Shown here: in pieces, positions 25,093 to 34,831 of the stretch
How positions within the stretch are numbered: position 1 is the first letter of the stretch
How the letters are laid out: each line of letters starts with the position of its first letter
DNA from: Chryseobacterium defluvii
GTDB taxonomy: Bacteria > Bacteroidota > Bacteroidia > Flavobacteriales > Weeksellaceae
DNA: 64,000 nt
Direction of reading: 5' to 3'
Assembly: GCF_014204415.1 (NCBI RefSeq)
Contig: NZ_JACHLE010000001.1
Span: forward strand, 992,001 to 1,056,000
The notes under the pieces: generated by a model
The model's input: the letters and a program-made list of their open reading frames with translations, nothing else
Told to the model about the DNA's origin: nothing
Databases searched by the model: none
Translations under genes and position numbers: made by a program

Positions 25093-25890
25093 ATGAAAAA
25101 AATATTGATTCTTATCTCTGTTGTTTTATATACAGTGTTGTTTTCTCAAAAACAGAATGATGTATCTGATCTTAAAGTACGTTATTATATGATTATGGTA
25201 TCTGATTCCGCTTTATTGAGAAATGAAAATGAAGCTTCTGTTTTCAGTTACTCGCTACTATGTAATGCAGATAGATCTATTTATGCAGATGAAACCGCTA
25301 AGACTTTTTATAATTACCTCCGTAGTAATAGAGGTAATTATGGGCAACTTCCTATCAACAGTTATCCGAAATCTAAAAGCAGCACCTATAAAGAGGGTGA
25401 TAAAGTAATTGTTACACTTCCGATAGGAAGGAAAGATTTATACAGGTATGAAGAACCAGACCTAAAATGGGAGCTTATAAAAGATAAACAAAAAACCATT
25501 CTCACTTATTCATGTAATTTAGCTAAAGCAACCTCAGATACAGGAAAAGTATATTATGCTTGGTACAGCCCATCAATACCCATCCCTGAAGGACCTTTTA
25601 GATTTAAAGGATTAAATGGTTTAATTTTAGAAGTTTATAACGAAGAAAAAACAATAAAGATAAATGCTGTTGAAATTGCAAAAGTGAAGGAATTAATTGA
25701 GCCTCTTAAATATGCTTCGGTATATGATGTGAGTAAATCCCAATTTTTGAAAAAAAGGAAAGAATATGTTATAGATCCTAATACGAGTAATCACGAATCT
25801 AAATACAAAGCAATAGGGCCAGATGGAAAGGAAATAAAAATAGAAAAACAAGAATCAATTAAAGTAAAGGAAAATAACCTTTTAGATTAA
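25093..25890 (+). CDS. GLPGLI family secreted protein
   Basis: 265 residues. Signal peptide MKKILILISVVLYTVLFSQ. The family-defining motif is GPFRFKGLNGLILEVYNE near residue 172, a variant of the GLPGLI signature preceded by YAWYSPSIPIPEGP. The family is found mainly in Bacteroidetes, is exported and has no assigned biochemical function. The preceding gene also encodes a small exported protein, so the two may work together. Confidence 0.88.
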   Translation: MKKILILISVVLYTVLFSQKQNDVSDLKVRYYMIMVSDSALLRNENEASVFSYSLLCNADRSIYADETAKTFYNYLRSNRGNYGQLPINSYPKSKSSTYKEGDKVIVTLPIGRKDLYRYEEPDLKWELIKDKQKTILTYSCNLAKATSDTGKVYYAWYSPSIPIPEGPFRFKGLNGLILEVYNEEKTIKINAVEIAKVKELIEPLKYASVYDVSKSQFLKKRKEYVIDPNTSNHESKYKAIGPDGKEIKIEKQESIKVKENNLLD

Positions 25891-25893
25891 AAT

Positions 25894-25920
25894 AAATCCC
25901 CTTCTTGCGTTGGGGATTTT
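25894..25920. terminator. Terminator between the GLPGLI gene and glgC
   Basis: AAATCCCC (25894-25901) pairs with GGGGATTT (25912-25919), followed by T residues. It lies directly after the GLPGLI stop codon, in a convergent gap. Confidence 0.8.
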
Positions 25921-25979
25921 TGTTTATTCTTTGTCGTCTTCAATAACTCCCTACTTCCAGCTTCCCTACTCTTTAGCTA

Positions 25980-27248
25980 TCACCCGATATGTGTACCCGG
26001 AGGAACCACAGCTCCTTTTTTCACTACCACAATTCCGTCCTGCACAGAATGGGTTCCAAAGTCACCATCCGGCAGGTGCTTCCCGCCAATGATCCTTACA
26101 TTGTCTCCGATATAGCAGTTTTTATCCAGAATGGCCTTTTCTATGTAACAGTATTTCCCGATTCCCATATTGGGACGGCCTTTTCTGTCGTTCATTACAA
26201 TTTCTGTAGTTTTCTGGTAAAAATCAGCGCCCATTACATAGGAATTTACAATGGTGCTGCCTTTATCGATCCTTGTCCTATTTCCGATCACTGAATTTTC
26301 AATCTTATCCGCCATAATGATGCATCCGTCCCCAAAAACGGCTTTGCTTACATAAGACCCGTTGATCTTAGACGGCGGAAGCATCCTTGCCCTGGTATAA
26401 ACCGGTGAAGAAGAGAATAAATTGAACTGCGGAAAATCCTGGCACAGGTCTAAATTGGCCTCATAGAAAGATTCTATGGTTCCTATATCTGTCCAGTATC
26501 CTTCAAACTGATAGCTTAGGGTGGTGTACTTTCCTATTGAGCTTGGAATGATATCCTTCCCGAAATCGTCTCCGGCCCCTTCTTCAAACATCTTTTTAAG
26601 GATATTCCTGGTGAAGATGTAGATTCCCATTGAGGCTAAATACTCTTTTCCTTTATGCTTATTTTCTTCGGAAACTTCGGATTTCAGGTCACCCAGCATA
26701 TCAAAACCCGGTTTTTCAACGAAAGACGTGATGTTACCATCATCATCGGATTTCAATATTCCAAAACCTGTGGCATCTTTTGCGTTTACGGGGATGGTAG
26801 CAATAGTAACGTCTCCCCCTTTTTCAATATGAAAATCCAGCATTTGCCTGAAATCCATCTGATAGAGCTGATCTCCCGAAAGAATCAGAATATACTCATA
26901 ATCATATTTGTCAAGATGCTTCATAGACTGGCGGACAGCATCTGCCGTCCCCTGATACCAGCTGTCGTTCTCTACATTCTGTTCAGCAGCTAAAATATCT
27001 ACAAATCCTTTGCTGAAGATATCAAAATGGTAAGAATTCTTAATATGTGAATTTAAAGATGCTGAATTAAACTGTGTAAGAACCAGGATCTTATTTAATC
27101 CTGAATTTAAACAATTTGAAATCGGTATATCCACCAACCTGTATTTTCCGGCAATGGGAACGGCTGGCTTCGACCTTGAATAGGTTAACGGAAAAAGCCT
27201 GGTTCCTCTACCTCCTCCCAAAACAATGGAAATAACATTGTGCTTCAT
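25980..27248 (-). CDS. glgC: Glucose-1-phosphate adenylyltransferase
   Basis: 422 residues. It makes ADP-glucose from ATP and glucose-1-phosphate, the committed step of glycogen synthesis. N-terminal pyrophosphorylase motif GGGRGTRLFPLTYSRSKPAVP, then WYQGTADAVRQ, SGDQLYQMDF and FVEKPG. The C-terminal left-handed beta-helix (about 300-422) contains hexapeptide repeats such as GDGCIIMADKIENSVIG. It is the last gene of the glgB-glgA-glgC operon, 14 bases after glgA. Confidence 0.97.
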   Translation of the reverse strand: MKHNVISIVLGGGRGTRLFPLTYSRSKPAVPIAGKYRLVDIPISNCLNSGLNKILVLTQFNSASLNSHIKNSYHFDIFSKGFVDILAAEQNVENDSWYQGTADAVRQSMKHLDKYDYEYILILSGDQLYQMDFRQMLDFHIEKGGDVTIATIPVNAKDATGFGILKSDDDGNITSFVEKPGFDMLGDLKSEVSEENKHKGKEYLASMGIYIFTRNILKKMFEEGAGDDFGKDIIPSSIGKYTTLSYQFEGYWTDIGTIESFYEANLDLCQDFPQFNLFSSSPVYTRARMLPPSKINGSYVSKAVFGDGCIIMADKIENSVIGNRTRIDKGSTIVNSYVMGADFYQKTTEIVMNDRKGRPNMGIGKYCYIEKAILDKNCYIGDNVRIIGGKHLPDGDFGTHSVQDGIVVVKKGAVVPPGTHIG

Positions 27249-27262
27249 AAGTATGTTGCGTT

Positions 27263-28669
27263 TTATTTATTGTATAAATCTATATATTTTTCGGCAGATT
27301 TCTCCCATGCAAAATCAAACTGCATATTGGCGCGGATAAGATTTTCCATGACATCTTTCTGATTATACAGACCGATCCCCCTATTGATAGCATGGATAAT
27401 GTCATCTACTCCCGGATAGGTAAAATTCAACCCGGCCCCGCCTGTAGAAACATCTTCCACCGTATCTCTCAATCCACCCGTATACCGTACCACCGGAACA
27501 GTCCCATACCTCATTGAGTACATCTGGTTAAGACCACAGGGTTCCACTCTTGAAGGCATTAATAAAAAATCTGCCGAAGCATATATTTTATGCGAAAGAT
27601 GTTCTTTATATCCTAAGTCCAAAGCAAAGTTGCTATAAGTATAGTTATATTCTTTCAGCTTATTCTCTATATAGGTATTTCCGGAGCCCAGGATCATGAT
27701 ATTTAAGGCTCCATAACTCTGCTTGATGCTTCTCCAGACCATTTCCGGCAACAGGTCGGCACCTTTTTCCGTAGCAAATCTTCCGATAAAGGCAAACAAA
27801 GGAAGGTCAGGCCTCAGACCGTATTCTTTGCAGAGCTTCTCCTTATTTTTCTTTTTTTGCTTAACCGCATTTTTGATGTTAAAATTAAAATCCAGCATAG
27901 GATCGGTTTCAGGGTTCCATACTTCCGCATCAATACCGTTGATGATCCCGTAAGCTTTTCCGAATTCCTGCCGCACCAGGCTTTCCAGTCCACGGAAGGC
28001 TATATAAAGCTCTTCCAGATACCCTTCCGAAACGGTAGTAAAAGCATCAGAACATTTGATCATAGATGCCAGCGGATTGATGAATCCGTTCCAATCCAGA
28101 AGCCCCCATTTCCATGCATCAAAAGAAGGCATATAATGGGCCATATTCCAGCTCATCATTCCCTGATACTCTCCATTGTGGATAGTTCCGATCGTTTTTA
28201 CCCCTTTCAGGAAACTAAATTCCGGGCAATTTTCGATCATAAAGGGCACTAATCCCGTATGATAATCATGGCAATGCAGAATGTCCGGACGGATCTGCAT
28301 CGCACTCAGCCAATGCAGAACTCCGTGCTGAAAAGCCAGGAACTGAAAGCTTTCGTCCTGATACCCGTAAGGATTATCCCTGTCTAAAAGCCCCGGAATT
28401 TTAACCATATACAGTTCAAAGCCCAATATATCGGCTTTTTCTTTCATCACCTGAACCTGAAGCATATTGGATCCCTGATGAATAAATCCATCAAAAACGA
28501 TGTCAAACTCATGATCATAAAAGAAAGCCTTATTGTACCACGGCATTACCACCTTGGCCTCTACTCCTTCTATTTTATTCTGATATTTAGGCAGCGATCC
28601 TACAACATCCGCCAGGCCGCCTACTTTTGCCACCGGATAACATTCCGTACTGAGATGATAAACAATCAT
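27263..28669 (-). CDS. glgA: Glycogen synthase (ADP-glucose type, GT5)
   Basis: 468 residues. It elongates alpha-1,4-glucan from ADP-glucose. The N-terminus has the ADP-glucose loop KVGGLADVVGSLP (about 15-27). Family landmarks are HCHDYHTGLVPF, KTIGTIHNGEYQG, GIINGIDAEVWNP, FIGRFATEKGAD and, in the C-terminal domain, PSRVEPCGLNQMYSMRYGTVPVV. The ATG is separated by one base from the glgB stop (TAA-A-ATG), so translation of the two is probably coupled. Confidence 0.97.
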   Translation of the reverse strand: MIVYHLSTECYPVAKVGGLADVVGSLPKYQNKIEGVEAKVVMPWYNKAFFYDHEFDIVFDGFIHQGSNMLQVQVMKEKADILGFELYMVKIPGLLDRDNPYGYQDESFQFLAFQHGVLHWLSAMQIRPDILHCHDYHTGLVPFMIENCPEFSFLKGVKTIGTIHNGEYQGMMSWNMAHYMPSFDAWKWGLLDWNGFINPLASMIKCSDAFTTVSEGYLEELYIAFRGLESLVRQEFGKAYGIINGIDAEVWNPETDPMLDFNFNIKNAVKQKKKNKEKLCKEYGLRPDLPLFAFIGRFATEKGADLLPEMVWRSIKQSYGALNIMILGSGNTYIENKLKEYNYTYSNFALDLGYKEHLSHKIYASADFLLMPSRVEPCGLNQMYSMRYGTVPVVRYTGGLRDTVEDVSTGGAGLNFTYPGVDDIIHAINRGIGLYNQKDVMENLIRANMQFDFAWEKSAEKYIDLYNK

Positions 28670-28670
28670 T

Positions 28671-30620
28671 TTATCTTTTGTGTAATTTAATCCTTTGTAA
28701 TTTATATTTCTTGTCTTTTTTCTGTTTTAAAATAATCCCGGCAAGAGGCGGCAGTTTCAGGGTGATCGATTTTGAATGCCCCATCCATTGCCCGTATTCT
28801 TCCTTAAGGATCTCAGGTTTTATTCCGCTTCCTTTATACCGTTCATCATCGGAACTGAAAAAAACTTCCCAATGGGAGGCTGCATTCACTCCTATTTTAT
28901 AGTCCAGCACACGTGGTGTTAAATTTAACACTACCATAAAGGCATCATCCTTTTTTTTACCCTTCCTTAAATATACGTAAATTGAATTATTTTCATCATT
29001 GGCCTCCACCCACTCAAAACCGTCCGGATTATACTGATTTTCATAAAAGGCAGGCTCATACCTGTAGATATGGTTAAGATCCTTTACAAGCGTCTGCACG
29101 CCTTTATGAACCGGATACTGTAATAAATGCCAGTCTAAACTCCGGGTAAAGTTCCACTCGTTAGTCTGCCCAAATTCATCTCCCATAAACAGAAGCTTGG
29201 CCCCCGGATGGGTGTACATGTACACATATAATGCCCGAAGATTGGCAAATTTCTGCCATTCATCTCCCACCATTTTATAGATCAGGCTTGCTTTTCCATG
29301 AACCACCTCATCATGAGATAAAGGCATCATGTAATTTTCATTATACATATACATGGAGGCAAAGGTGAGTTTATGATGATGGTATTTCCTGTGAATAGGA
29401 TCTTCCTTGAAATAATCCAGGGTATCATGCATCCACCCCATCATCCATTTCATACCGAAGCCTACCCCGCCTTCATGAATCGGCTTTGTCAGCTTAGGAA
29501 AATCCGAACTTTCTTCTGCTATTGTAATAATGTTATTTCCAAATTCTTTATAAACAGCTGTATTGAATTCCTGCAAAAAAGCTTTGGCTTCGAGGTTTAC
29601 GTTTCCGCCATAAATGTTAGGTTCCCATTCCCCTTCATTCCTCGAATAATCCAGATGCAACATGGAAGTGACCGCATCTACGCGAAGGCCATCCGCATGG
29701 TAGCGCTCCAGCCAGAACATGGCGTTTGAAATAAGGAAAGATTTCACTTCATTTCTTCCGTAATTGAAAATATGGGATTTCCAGTCCGGATGAAAGCCTT
29801 TTCTGGGGTCTTCATGTTCATACAGAAAAGAGCCGTCAAAACGATGCAATCCGTTAGCATCTCCTGGAAAATGGGACGGAACCCAGTCTAAAATAACTCC
29901 GATATCATTTTTATGAAGCTCATTAATAAGGTGCATCAGATCCTGCGGTGAACCGAAACGTGAGGTTGCCGCATAAAATCCCGTGATCTGGTATCCCCAG
30001 CTCGGGTCATACGGATATTCCATCACCGGCATGAATTCCACATGAGTAAAACCCATTTCTTTGATATAAGGGACTATTTTTTTAGCAACATCCCTGTAAT
30101 TCAGGAATGTTTCAGGGGCATCCCCCTCCCTTACCCATGAACCTAAATGCAGCTCATATACGGAAACAGGAGCATCCAGACTGTTTTTTTTCCAGCGGTT
30201 TTGAAGCCACTCCCGGTCTTCCCACTCGTACCATGTCGTAGAAACCAAAGAAGCGGCCTGTATGTTCTGTTCCCAGCTTAAGGCATAAGGATCACTTTTC
30301 TCCAAAATTTCTCCGTAAGCGGTTTCAATAGCATATTTGTATAAAGTTCCCCATGTAAGACCTGCAATAAAGCCTTCCCAGATTCCTGATTCGTCCCATC
30401 TGGGATATAGAATATGATCTTTATGATTCCAGTTATTGAAATTCCCTATTACAGAAACTTTTTTTGCATGAGGCGCCCAAACTGAGAAATAAACTCCATG
30501 AATCCCATCTTTCTCCACAGAATGTGCCCCGAACTTTTCAAACAGTTTATAATGCCTGCCTTCTTTAAAAAGGTAAACATCATGATCTGTAAAAAGTGTA
30601 TAGGTTTTAACTGAAATCAT
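28671..30620 (-). CDS. glgB: 1,4-alpha-glucan branching enzyme (GH13)
   Basis: 649 residues. It introduces alpha-1,6 branches into glycogen. The N-terminal CBM48 domain (about 20-110: FSVWAPHAKKVSVIGNFNNWN) is followed by a GH13 barrel with VEFMPVMEYPYDPSWGYQ, DWVPSHFP, the nucleophile aspartate in GLRVDAVTSML, the acid/base glutamate in IAEESSDFP, and LSHDEVVHGK. A beta-sandwich C-domain ends the protein. First gene of the glg operon, divergent from the esterase at 30829. Confidence 0.97.
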   Translation of the reverse strand: MISVKTYTLFTDHDVYLFKEGRHYKLFEKFGAHSVEKDGIHGVYFSVWAPHAKKVSVIGNFNNWNHKDHILYPRWDESGIWEGFIAGLTWGTLYKYAIETAYGEILEKSDPYALSWEQNIQAASLVSTTWYEWEDREWLQNRWKKNSLDAPVSVYELHLGSWVREGDAPETFLNYRDVAKKIVPYIKEMGFTHVEFMPVMEYPYDPSWGYQITGFYAATSRFGSPQDLMHLINELHKNDIGVILDWVPSHFPGDANGLHRFDGSFLYEHEDPRKGFHPDWKSHIFNYGRNEVKSFLISNAMFWLERYHADGLRVDAVTSMLHLDYSRNEGEWEPNIYGGNVNLEAKAFLQEFNTAVYKEFGNNIITIAEESSDFPKLTKPIHEGGVGFGMKWMMGWMHDTLDYFKEDPIHRKYHHHKLTFASMYMYNENYMMPLSHDEVVHGKASLIYKMVGDEWQKFANLRALYVYMYTHPGAKLLFMGDEFGQTNEWNFTRSLDWHLLQYPVHKGVQTLVKDLNHIYRYEPAFYENQYNPDGFEWVEANDENNSIYVYLRKGKKKDDAFMVVLNLTPRVLDYKIGVNAASHWEVFFSSDDERYKGSGIKPEILKEEYGQWMGHSKSITLKLPPLAGIILKQKKDKKYKLQRIKLHKR

Positions 30621-30828
30621 CAGGATTGGACTTAATATTATATTTTCATGAAACTACAAAAAATATTGGCAACACGCATTAATTATTATTGAAATAATTA
30701 TTATGTTAATTCCTTTTCTTTGCCAGTTTACCAAATATATAATTTTTTCATTCATAGTTTTTATGATTTTAAATAATCCACATAAAAAGATTTTTTATAA
30801 ATTTAGCGTTTAATTTTTTTAAACACGC

Positions 30829-31953
30829 ATGATGAGGTTCGACCTTTATACAGAAGAAAATGACGACAGGCCTGTGTATATCACGGGAAATTTCAACAAC
30901 TGGAATCCTAAAGACAGCAACTTTCAACTTAAACAATCAGATACCGGCAGCTATTCTATTGAAATTGATGACAGCCTTCTATCTCCCAATATAGATTATA
31001 AATTTACCAAAGGGGGCTGGGAAAATGTGGAACTGGACAAATACGGGAACATTACTCCCAATCGGAAAACCGAAAAATCAAAAGGCAGGGTTTCTGATAG
31101 TGTGGAAAAATGGAGGCTCAACTGGGGACCTTTTAAAAAGGAGTATTTTCCCCTTGCAGAAATTATTTCGGAAGAATTTTATATTCCCCAGCTTGACCGT
31201 TACCGGAAAGTATGGGCGCTTCTGCCTTATGATTATTATGTTTCCAATAAAGCTTATCCCGTTTTGTATCTTCAGGATGCACAGAACCTGTTCAATGAAG
31301 GAAGCGGCTATGGGAACTGGGAGATCGATAAAAAGCTCTCCATCCTTGCAGAATACGACCGTGGAGATGTGATCATTATTGCCATTGAGCACGGAAGTGA
31401 GGAAAGGATCAAAGAATACATTTTCGATAATGACAATGTGGCCAACGGCTCTGAAGGGAAGAAATACATCCGCTTTATTACAGATACCCTGAAACCGTTC
31501 ATAGATGAAAATTACAGAACCAAAAAAGACAGGGACAACACCGGCATCGGAGGCAGTTCTTTAGGAGCTTTGATCAGCATTTACAGTGGATTCCTTTATC
31601 CGGAAGTCTACTCTAAATTATTGATCTTCTCCCCTTCTCTTTGGGTAGAACCGAATAATAACTTCCCTATGATGAATTTCCGGGCACCCTTCAAAATGAA
31701 AATATATTTATACGGCGGCGGGCAGGAAGGCTCCAAGATGGTCAAAAGAATTCACCTTTTCGAAGATTATTTGAAAAGATGGGAGAAAAAAAATCTTTTT
31801 GATTTTGAATTTAAAACGAATATTAACCCGGAAGGTACACATAGTGAATTCTACTGGTCTCAGGAATTCCCGAGAGCAATCGAATGGCTCTTCTACGACA
31901 ATAAAGAAAACCCTGTTGAGGTAAAACCACAACAGAAAAGTATCAAAAATTAA
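30829..31953 (+). CDS. Esterase with N-terminal AMPK-type E-set domain
   Basis: 374 residues. Residues 1-60 form an immunoglobulin-like E-set domain like those that bind glycogen (VYITGNFNNWNPKDS). Residues 120-350 form an esterase D/enterochelin-esterase-type alpha/beta hydrolase with nucleophile S244 in GGSSLGAL and a likely histidine in NPEGTHSEFYW. There is no signal peptide, so it is cytoplasmic. It sits head-to-head with glgB, which may point to glycogen binding, yet it is only five bases from the aminopeptidase gene, which points to peptide or amide chemistry. Confidence 0.85.
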   Translation: MMRFDLYTEENDDRPVYITGNFNNWNPKDSNFQLKQSDTGSYSIEIDDSLLSPNIDYKFTKGGWENVELDKYGNITPNRKTEKSKGRVSDSVEKWRLNWGPFKKEYFPLAEIISEEFYIPQLDRYRKVWALLPYDYYVSNKAYPVLYLQDAQNLFNEGSGYGNWEIDKKLSILAEYDRGDVIIIAIEHGSEERIKEYIFDNDNVANGSEGKKYIRFITDTLKPFIDENYRTKKDRDNTGIGGSSLGALISIYSGFLYPEVYSKLLIFSPSLWVEPNNNFPMMNFRAPFKMKIYLYGGGQEGSKMVKRIHLFEDYLKRWEKKNLFDFEFKTNINPEGTHSEFYWSQEFPRAIEWLFYDNKENPVEVKPQQKSIKN

Positions 31954-31958
31954 TATCT

Positions 31959-33374
31959 ATGAAACTAATCAACAAAAAAAATAAAAAATATACTCAAATC
32001 TTCCATTTATTCACAGAAGAAGAATGGACTAAAGCAAATAAAAAATTCAATAAAAATATCTCCACTTTTTTTACCGGAAAGAAGCACGAAGTTTTCATCA
32101 ATACCGATGAAGATGGGATTACTTACTTTATCGGTCTTGGAAAATCTACGCTGGAGAATTTTGAAATCCAACAAGTAGCCAATAAGTTTTCACAAACCCA
32201 GAAAAAAGGTTTACAGGCCGCTCCCACTTTGGTTCTTGCCGATTTCCTCAATGAAAAACAATTCGAGGAGTTTGTAAAAGGGCTTCTGATCGGGACATAC
32301 AACTACCCTTTCGAAAAAAACCATCCCTTCTGGAATACTAAATTTGAAATTCACTTTGAAAGCCTGAGCCAGAAAAAACTGGACCAGGTCATTCTGAGAG
32401 CTGAAGCCATAAGTAACGGACAAATTGCCTGCCAGGAATGGCTGAATAAACCTGCCAATCTTAAAAAACCTGATATTTTCAATACCTATCTTAAAGCTCT
32501 TGCCAAAAAGCATCACCTAAAATATACCGTTTTCAACCGGAAAAAATGCGAAGAGCTTGGCCTGGGCGCCTATCTTTCCGTCAATCAGGGAAGCGCTTAC
32601 GATGCTGCTTTCACTATCCTGGAATATAAAACAGACGTTAAAAAAGCCAAAACTTTCGGATTAGTCGGAAAATGCGTATTGTTTGATACCGGAGGAGTTT
32701 CATTGAAAAATCCGGACAATATGCATTATATGAAATCCGACATGGGAGGCGCTACAGCCGTTTTGGGAGCTTTGATCTGTGCTTCAGAAATGAAGCTTCC
32801 CGTTAATATTATTGCTGTTTTACCGATCACAGACAATGCTATTTCGGAAAATGCCTTTCTTCCAAGTGATGTGATTACTGCTTATAACGGAAAAACCATA
32901 GAAGTACTGAATACTGATGCGGAAGGAAGAATGATTTTAGCCGATGGCCTTTCCTATCTCGCCAAAAATTACAAAACGGACCTTATTATTGATCTTGCCA
33001 CTTTAACGGGCAGTTCGGTAAGAATGTTCGGGGATACCTGCGGGGCTTTATTTTCAAATAATGAAGAATTGAAAAATCTTTTGATCAAAACCGGAGATAA
33101 AACCAATCAGAGATTATGGAATCTTCCGCTGTGGGATGTATGGAAAGATGATATTCAGTCTGATGTGGCCGATCTTAAGAATATTTCCATGAAACCAATA
33201 GGTGATTGTATCATTGCCGCCAAATTCCTGGAGCAATTCATTGAAAACCATCCTAAATGGGCACATTTAGATATAGCAGGAGTTGCTTTTGGAAACACAA
33301 ATTATGCCAAAGAAAAAGCAGCTACCGGTTTCGGGGTACAATTATTAACGGATTTAATCGAAAATTATCACTAA
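31959..33374 (+). CDS. Leucyl aminopeptidase family M17
   Basis: 471 residues. The C-terminal catalytic domain has the two-metal site: GKCVLFDTGGVSLK, KSDMGGATAVLGAL, and the family signature NTDAEGRMILADGLSYL. The N-terminal domain (1-150) is divergent. M17 enzymes are hexameric zinc/manganese exopeptidases that remove N-terminal residues and can split dipeptides such as Cys-Gly. It is coupled to the esterase upstream and separated by 141 bases from the ATP-grasp cluster downstream. Confidence 0.93.
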   Translation: MKLINKKNKKYTQIFHLFTEEEWTKANKKFNKNISTFFTGKKHEVFINTDEDGITYFIGLGKSTLENFEIQQVANKFSQTQKKGLQAAPTLVLADFLNEKQFEEFVKGLLIGTYNYPFEKNHPFWNTKFEIHFESLSQKKLDQVILRAEAISNGQIACQEWLNKPANLKKPDIFNTYLKALAKKHHLKYTVFNRKKCEELGLGAYLSVNQGSAYDAAFTILEYKTDVKKAKTFGLVGKCVLFDTGGVSLKNPDNMHYMKSDMGGATAVLGALICASEMKLPVNIIAVLPITDNAISENAFLPSDVITAYNGKTIEVLNTDAEGRMILADGLSYLAKNYKTDLIIDLATLTGSSVRMFGDTCGALFSNNEELKNLLIKTGDKTNQRLWNLPLWDVWKDDIQSDVADLKNISMKPIGDCIIAAKFLEQFIENHPKWAHLDIAGVAFGNTNYAKEKAATGFGVQLLTDLIENYH

Positions 33375-33478
33375 AAATTAGTTTATTACAAAAATTCTCT
33401 GTATAATTGATATATAAATTTTCAAAAGCTCATCATATTTCAAATTTTAGCATTAAAAATTTAATAAAAATTTGATTT

Positions 33479-33486
33479 TATTTTTG
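33479..33486 (+). promoter_or_regulatory. Probable -7 box of the amidoligase cluster
   Basis: TATTTTTG, a match to TAnnTTTG, 29 bases before the ATG at 33516, in an AT-rich gap. No TTG element was found at 17-23 bases upstream. Confidence 0.4.
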
Positions 33487-33515
33487 AAAATTCATCAAAA
33501 TTTAAAAAACATTGT

Positions 33516-34727
33516 ATGGAGGAGAAAACAATAGTATGTATTTCGTGCTATTACAAGGGCTATGATTTCATGAATGAAATGAAGAAGCTCGGTAATAAGA
33601 TTATTTTAGTAACATCCGAAAATCTTAAAGAAAAAGACTGGCCTTGGCATGCCATTGATGAGGTATTCTACATGCCCGAGGTAAAGCCGTCTGTCTGGAA
33701 TATGGATCATCTGGTACAAGGATTTTCCCACCTGATGCAGACCAGAAAAGTAGATGCCGTGATCGCGCTGGATGATTACGATGTAGAAAAAGCAGCCCTT
33801 ATCCGGGAAACATTCCGTATTCCGGGAATGGGACAGACTACGCATCGTTATTTCAGGGATAAACTGGCGATGAGACAGAAGGCTAAAGATTCCGGGATCA
33901 GTGTACCGGAATTCACTGCGGTTTTCAACAATGATGAAGTTAACGAGTTTACTGATAACGTTCCTGCTCCTTGGGTTTTAAAACCGCGTTCAGAAGCATC
34001 TGCATCTGGAATTAAAAAACTGACTTCCAAAGAACAGCTTTGGGAAGCTTTGGATACGCTTGGAGAAGAACGGCATATGTTCTTATTGGAAAGTTTTAAA
34101 CCGGGCGATGTTTATCATGTGGACAGCTTAACATTCAATAAAGACATTGTCTTCACATCCGCTTCAAAATATCTGGCACCACCTATGCAGGTTTCTCATG
34201 AAGGGGGTGTTTTCAGAAGCAAAACTTTAGGGAGATATTCTGATGAATTCAAGTCCCTGGAGCAGGTAAATGCAAAAGTTATTTCCAGCTTCGGATTGAT
34301 GAATGGAGCAACGCATACGGAATTCATCCGCGGTAAAGATGACGGAAAGTGGTATTTCCTGGAAACTTCTTCAAGAGTCGGAGGAGCCCATATCCCGGAT
34401 CTGGTAGAAGCTTCCAGCAACATTAATATCTGGAGAGAATGGGCAAAAATTGAAGACGCACTTTTAAGGGGTAAGAACTACGAGGTTTCTAAACCTACAG
34501 GATATTATTCGGGGCTCATCGTAGCTTTGATCAAAGACAAAGAACCCGATTATAATGAATTTAAATGCGAAGAGGTTGTAAAATTTCTCCCGATAGATTA
34601 TCATGTGGGAATTGTTTACAAATCCAACGATTCTGCCATTGTACAGGAAAGATTGGATTATGCTGCTGAAAAAATTCACTCGGAACTACTTAATATCCTT
34701 CCTCCTAAAGACAGACCAACGAGTTAA
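33516..34727 (+). CDS. ATP-grasp carboxylate-amine ligase (first)
   Basis: 403 residues. The N-terminal pre-ATP-grasp region starts TIVCISCYYKGYDFM. The ATP-grasp core has APWVLKPRSEASASGIKKL (lysine and small-residue loop), followed by LLESFKPGDVYHVDS and the metal-binding end YFLETSSRVGGAHIP. It resembles the carbamoyl-phosphate/biotin-carboxylase-like branch of ATP-grasp enzymes, which form amide or peptide bonds through acyl phosphates. Substrates cannot be read from sequence. First gene of the amidoligase cluster. Its stop codon lies inside the first unit of a seven-base tandem repeat. Confidence 0.85.
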   Translation: MEEKTIVCISCYYKGYDFMNEMKKLGNKIILVTSENLKEKDWPWHAIDEVFYMPEVKPSVWNMDHLVQGFSHLMQTRKVDAVIALDDYDVEKAALIRETFRIPGMGQTTHRYFRDKLAMRQKAKDSGISVPEFTAVFNNDEVNEFTDNVPAPWVLKPRSEASASGIKKLTSKEQLWEALDTLGEERHMFLLESFKPGDVYHVDSLTFNKDIVFTSASKYLAPPMQVSHEGGVFRSKTLGRYSDEFKSLEQVNAKVISSFGLMNGATHTEFIRGKDDGKWYFLETSSRVGGAHIPDLVEASSNINIWREWAKIEDALLRGKNYEVSKPTGYYSGLIVALIKDKEPDYNEFKCEEVVKFLPIDYHVGIVYKSNDSAIVQERLDYAAEKIHSELLNILPPKDRPTS

Positions 34728-34762
34728 GAGTTAAGAGTTAAGAGTTAAGAGTTAAGAGTTAG
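34721..34762 (+). repeat. Seven-base tandem repeat (GAGTTAA)n
   Basis: Five perfect copies of GAGTTAA and a sixth ending GAGTTAG. The first copy contains the stop codon of the upstream ATP-grasp gene, so copy-number change would not alter that protein but would alter the leader of the esterase gene. Confidence 0.9.
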
Positions 34763-34831
34763 CAAAATTATTTATTATTCATGACTCAAAATATCAATCA
34801 TCATTAATCAATTATCATTTATAAATAAAAT

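Noticed and set aside
30670-30800. Operator-like palindrome in the glgB-esterase divergent gap
   Set aside because: AATAATTATT-type symmetry is expected by chance in such AT-rich DNA, and no promoter box is well placed.
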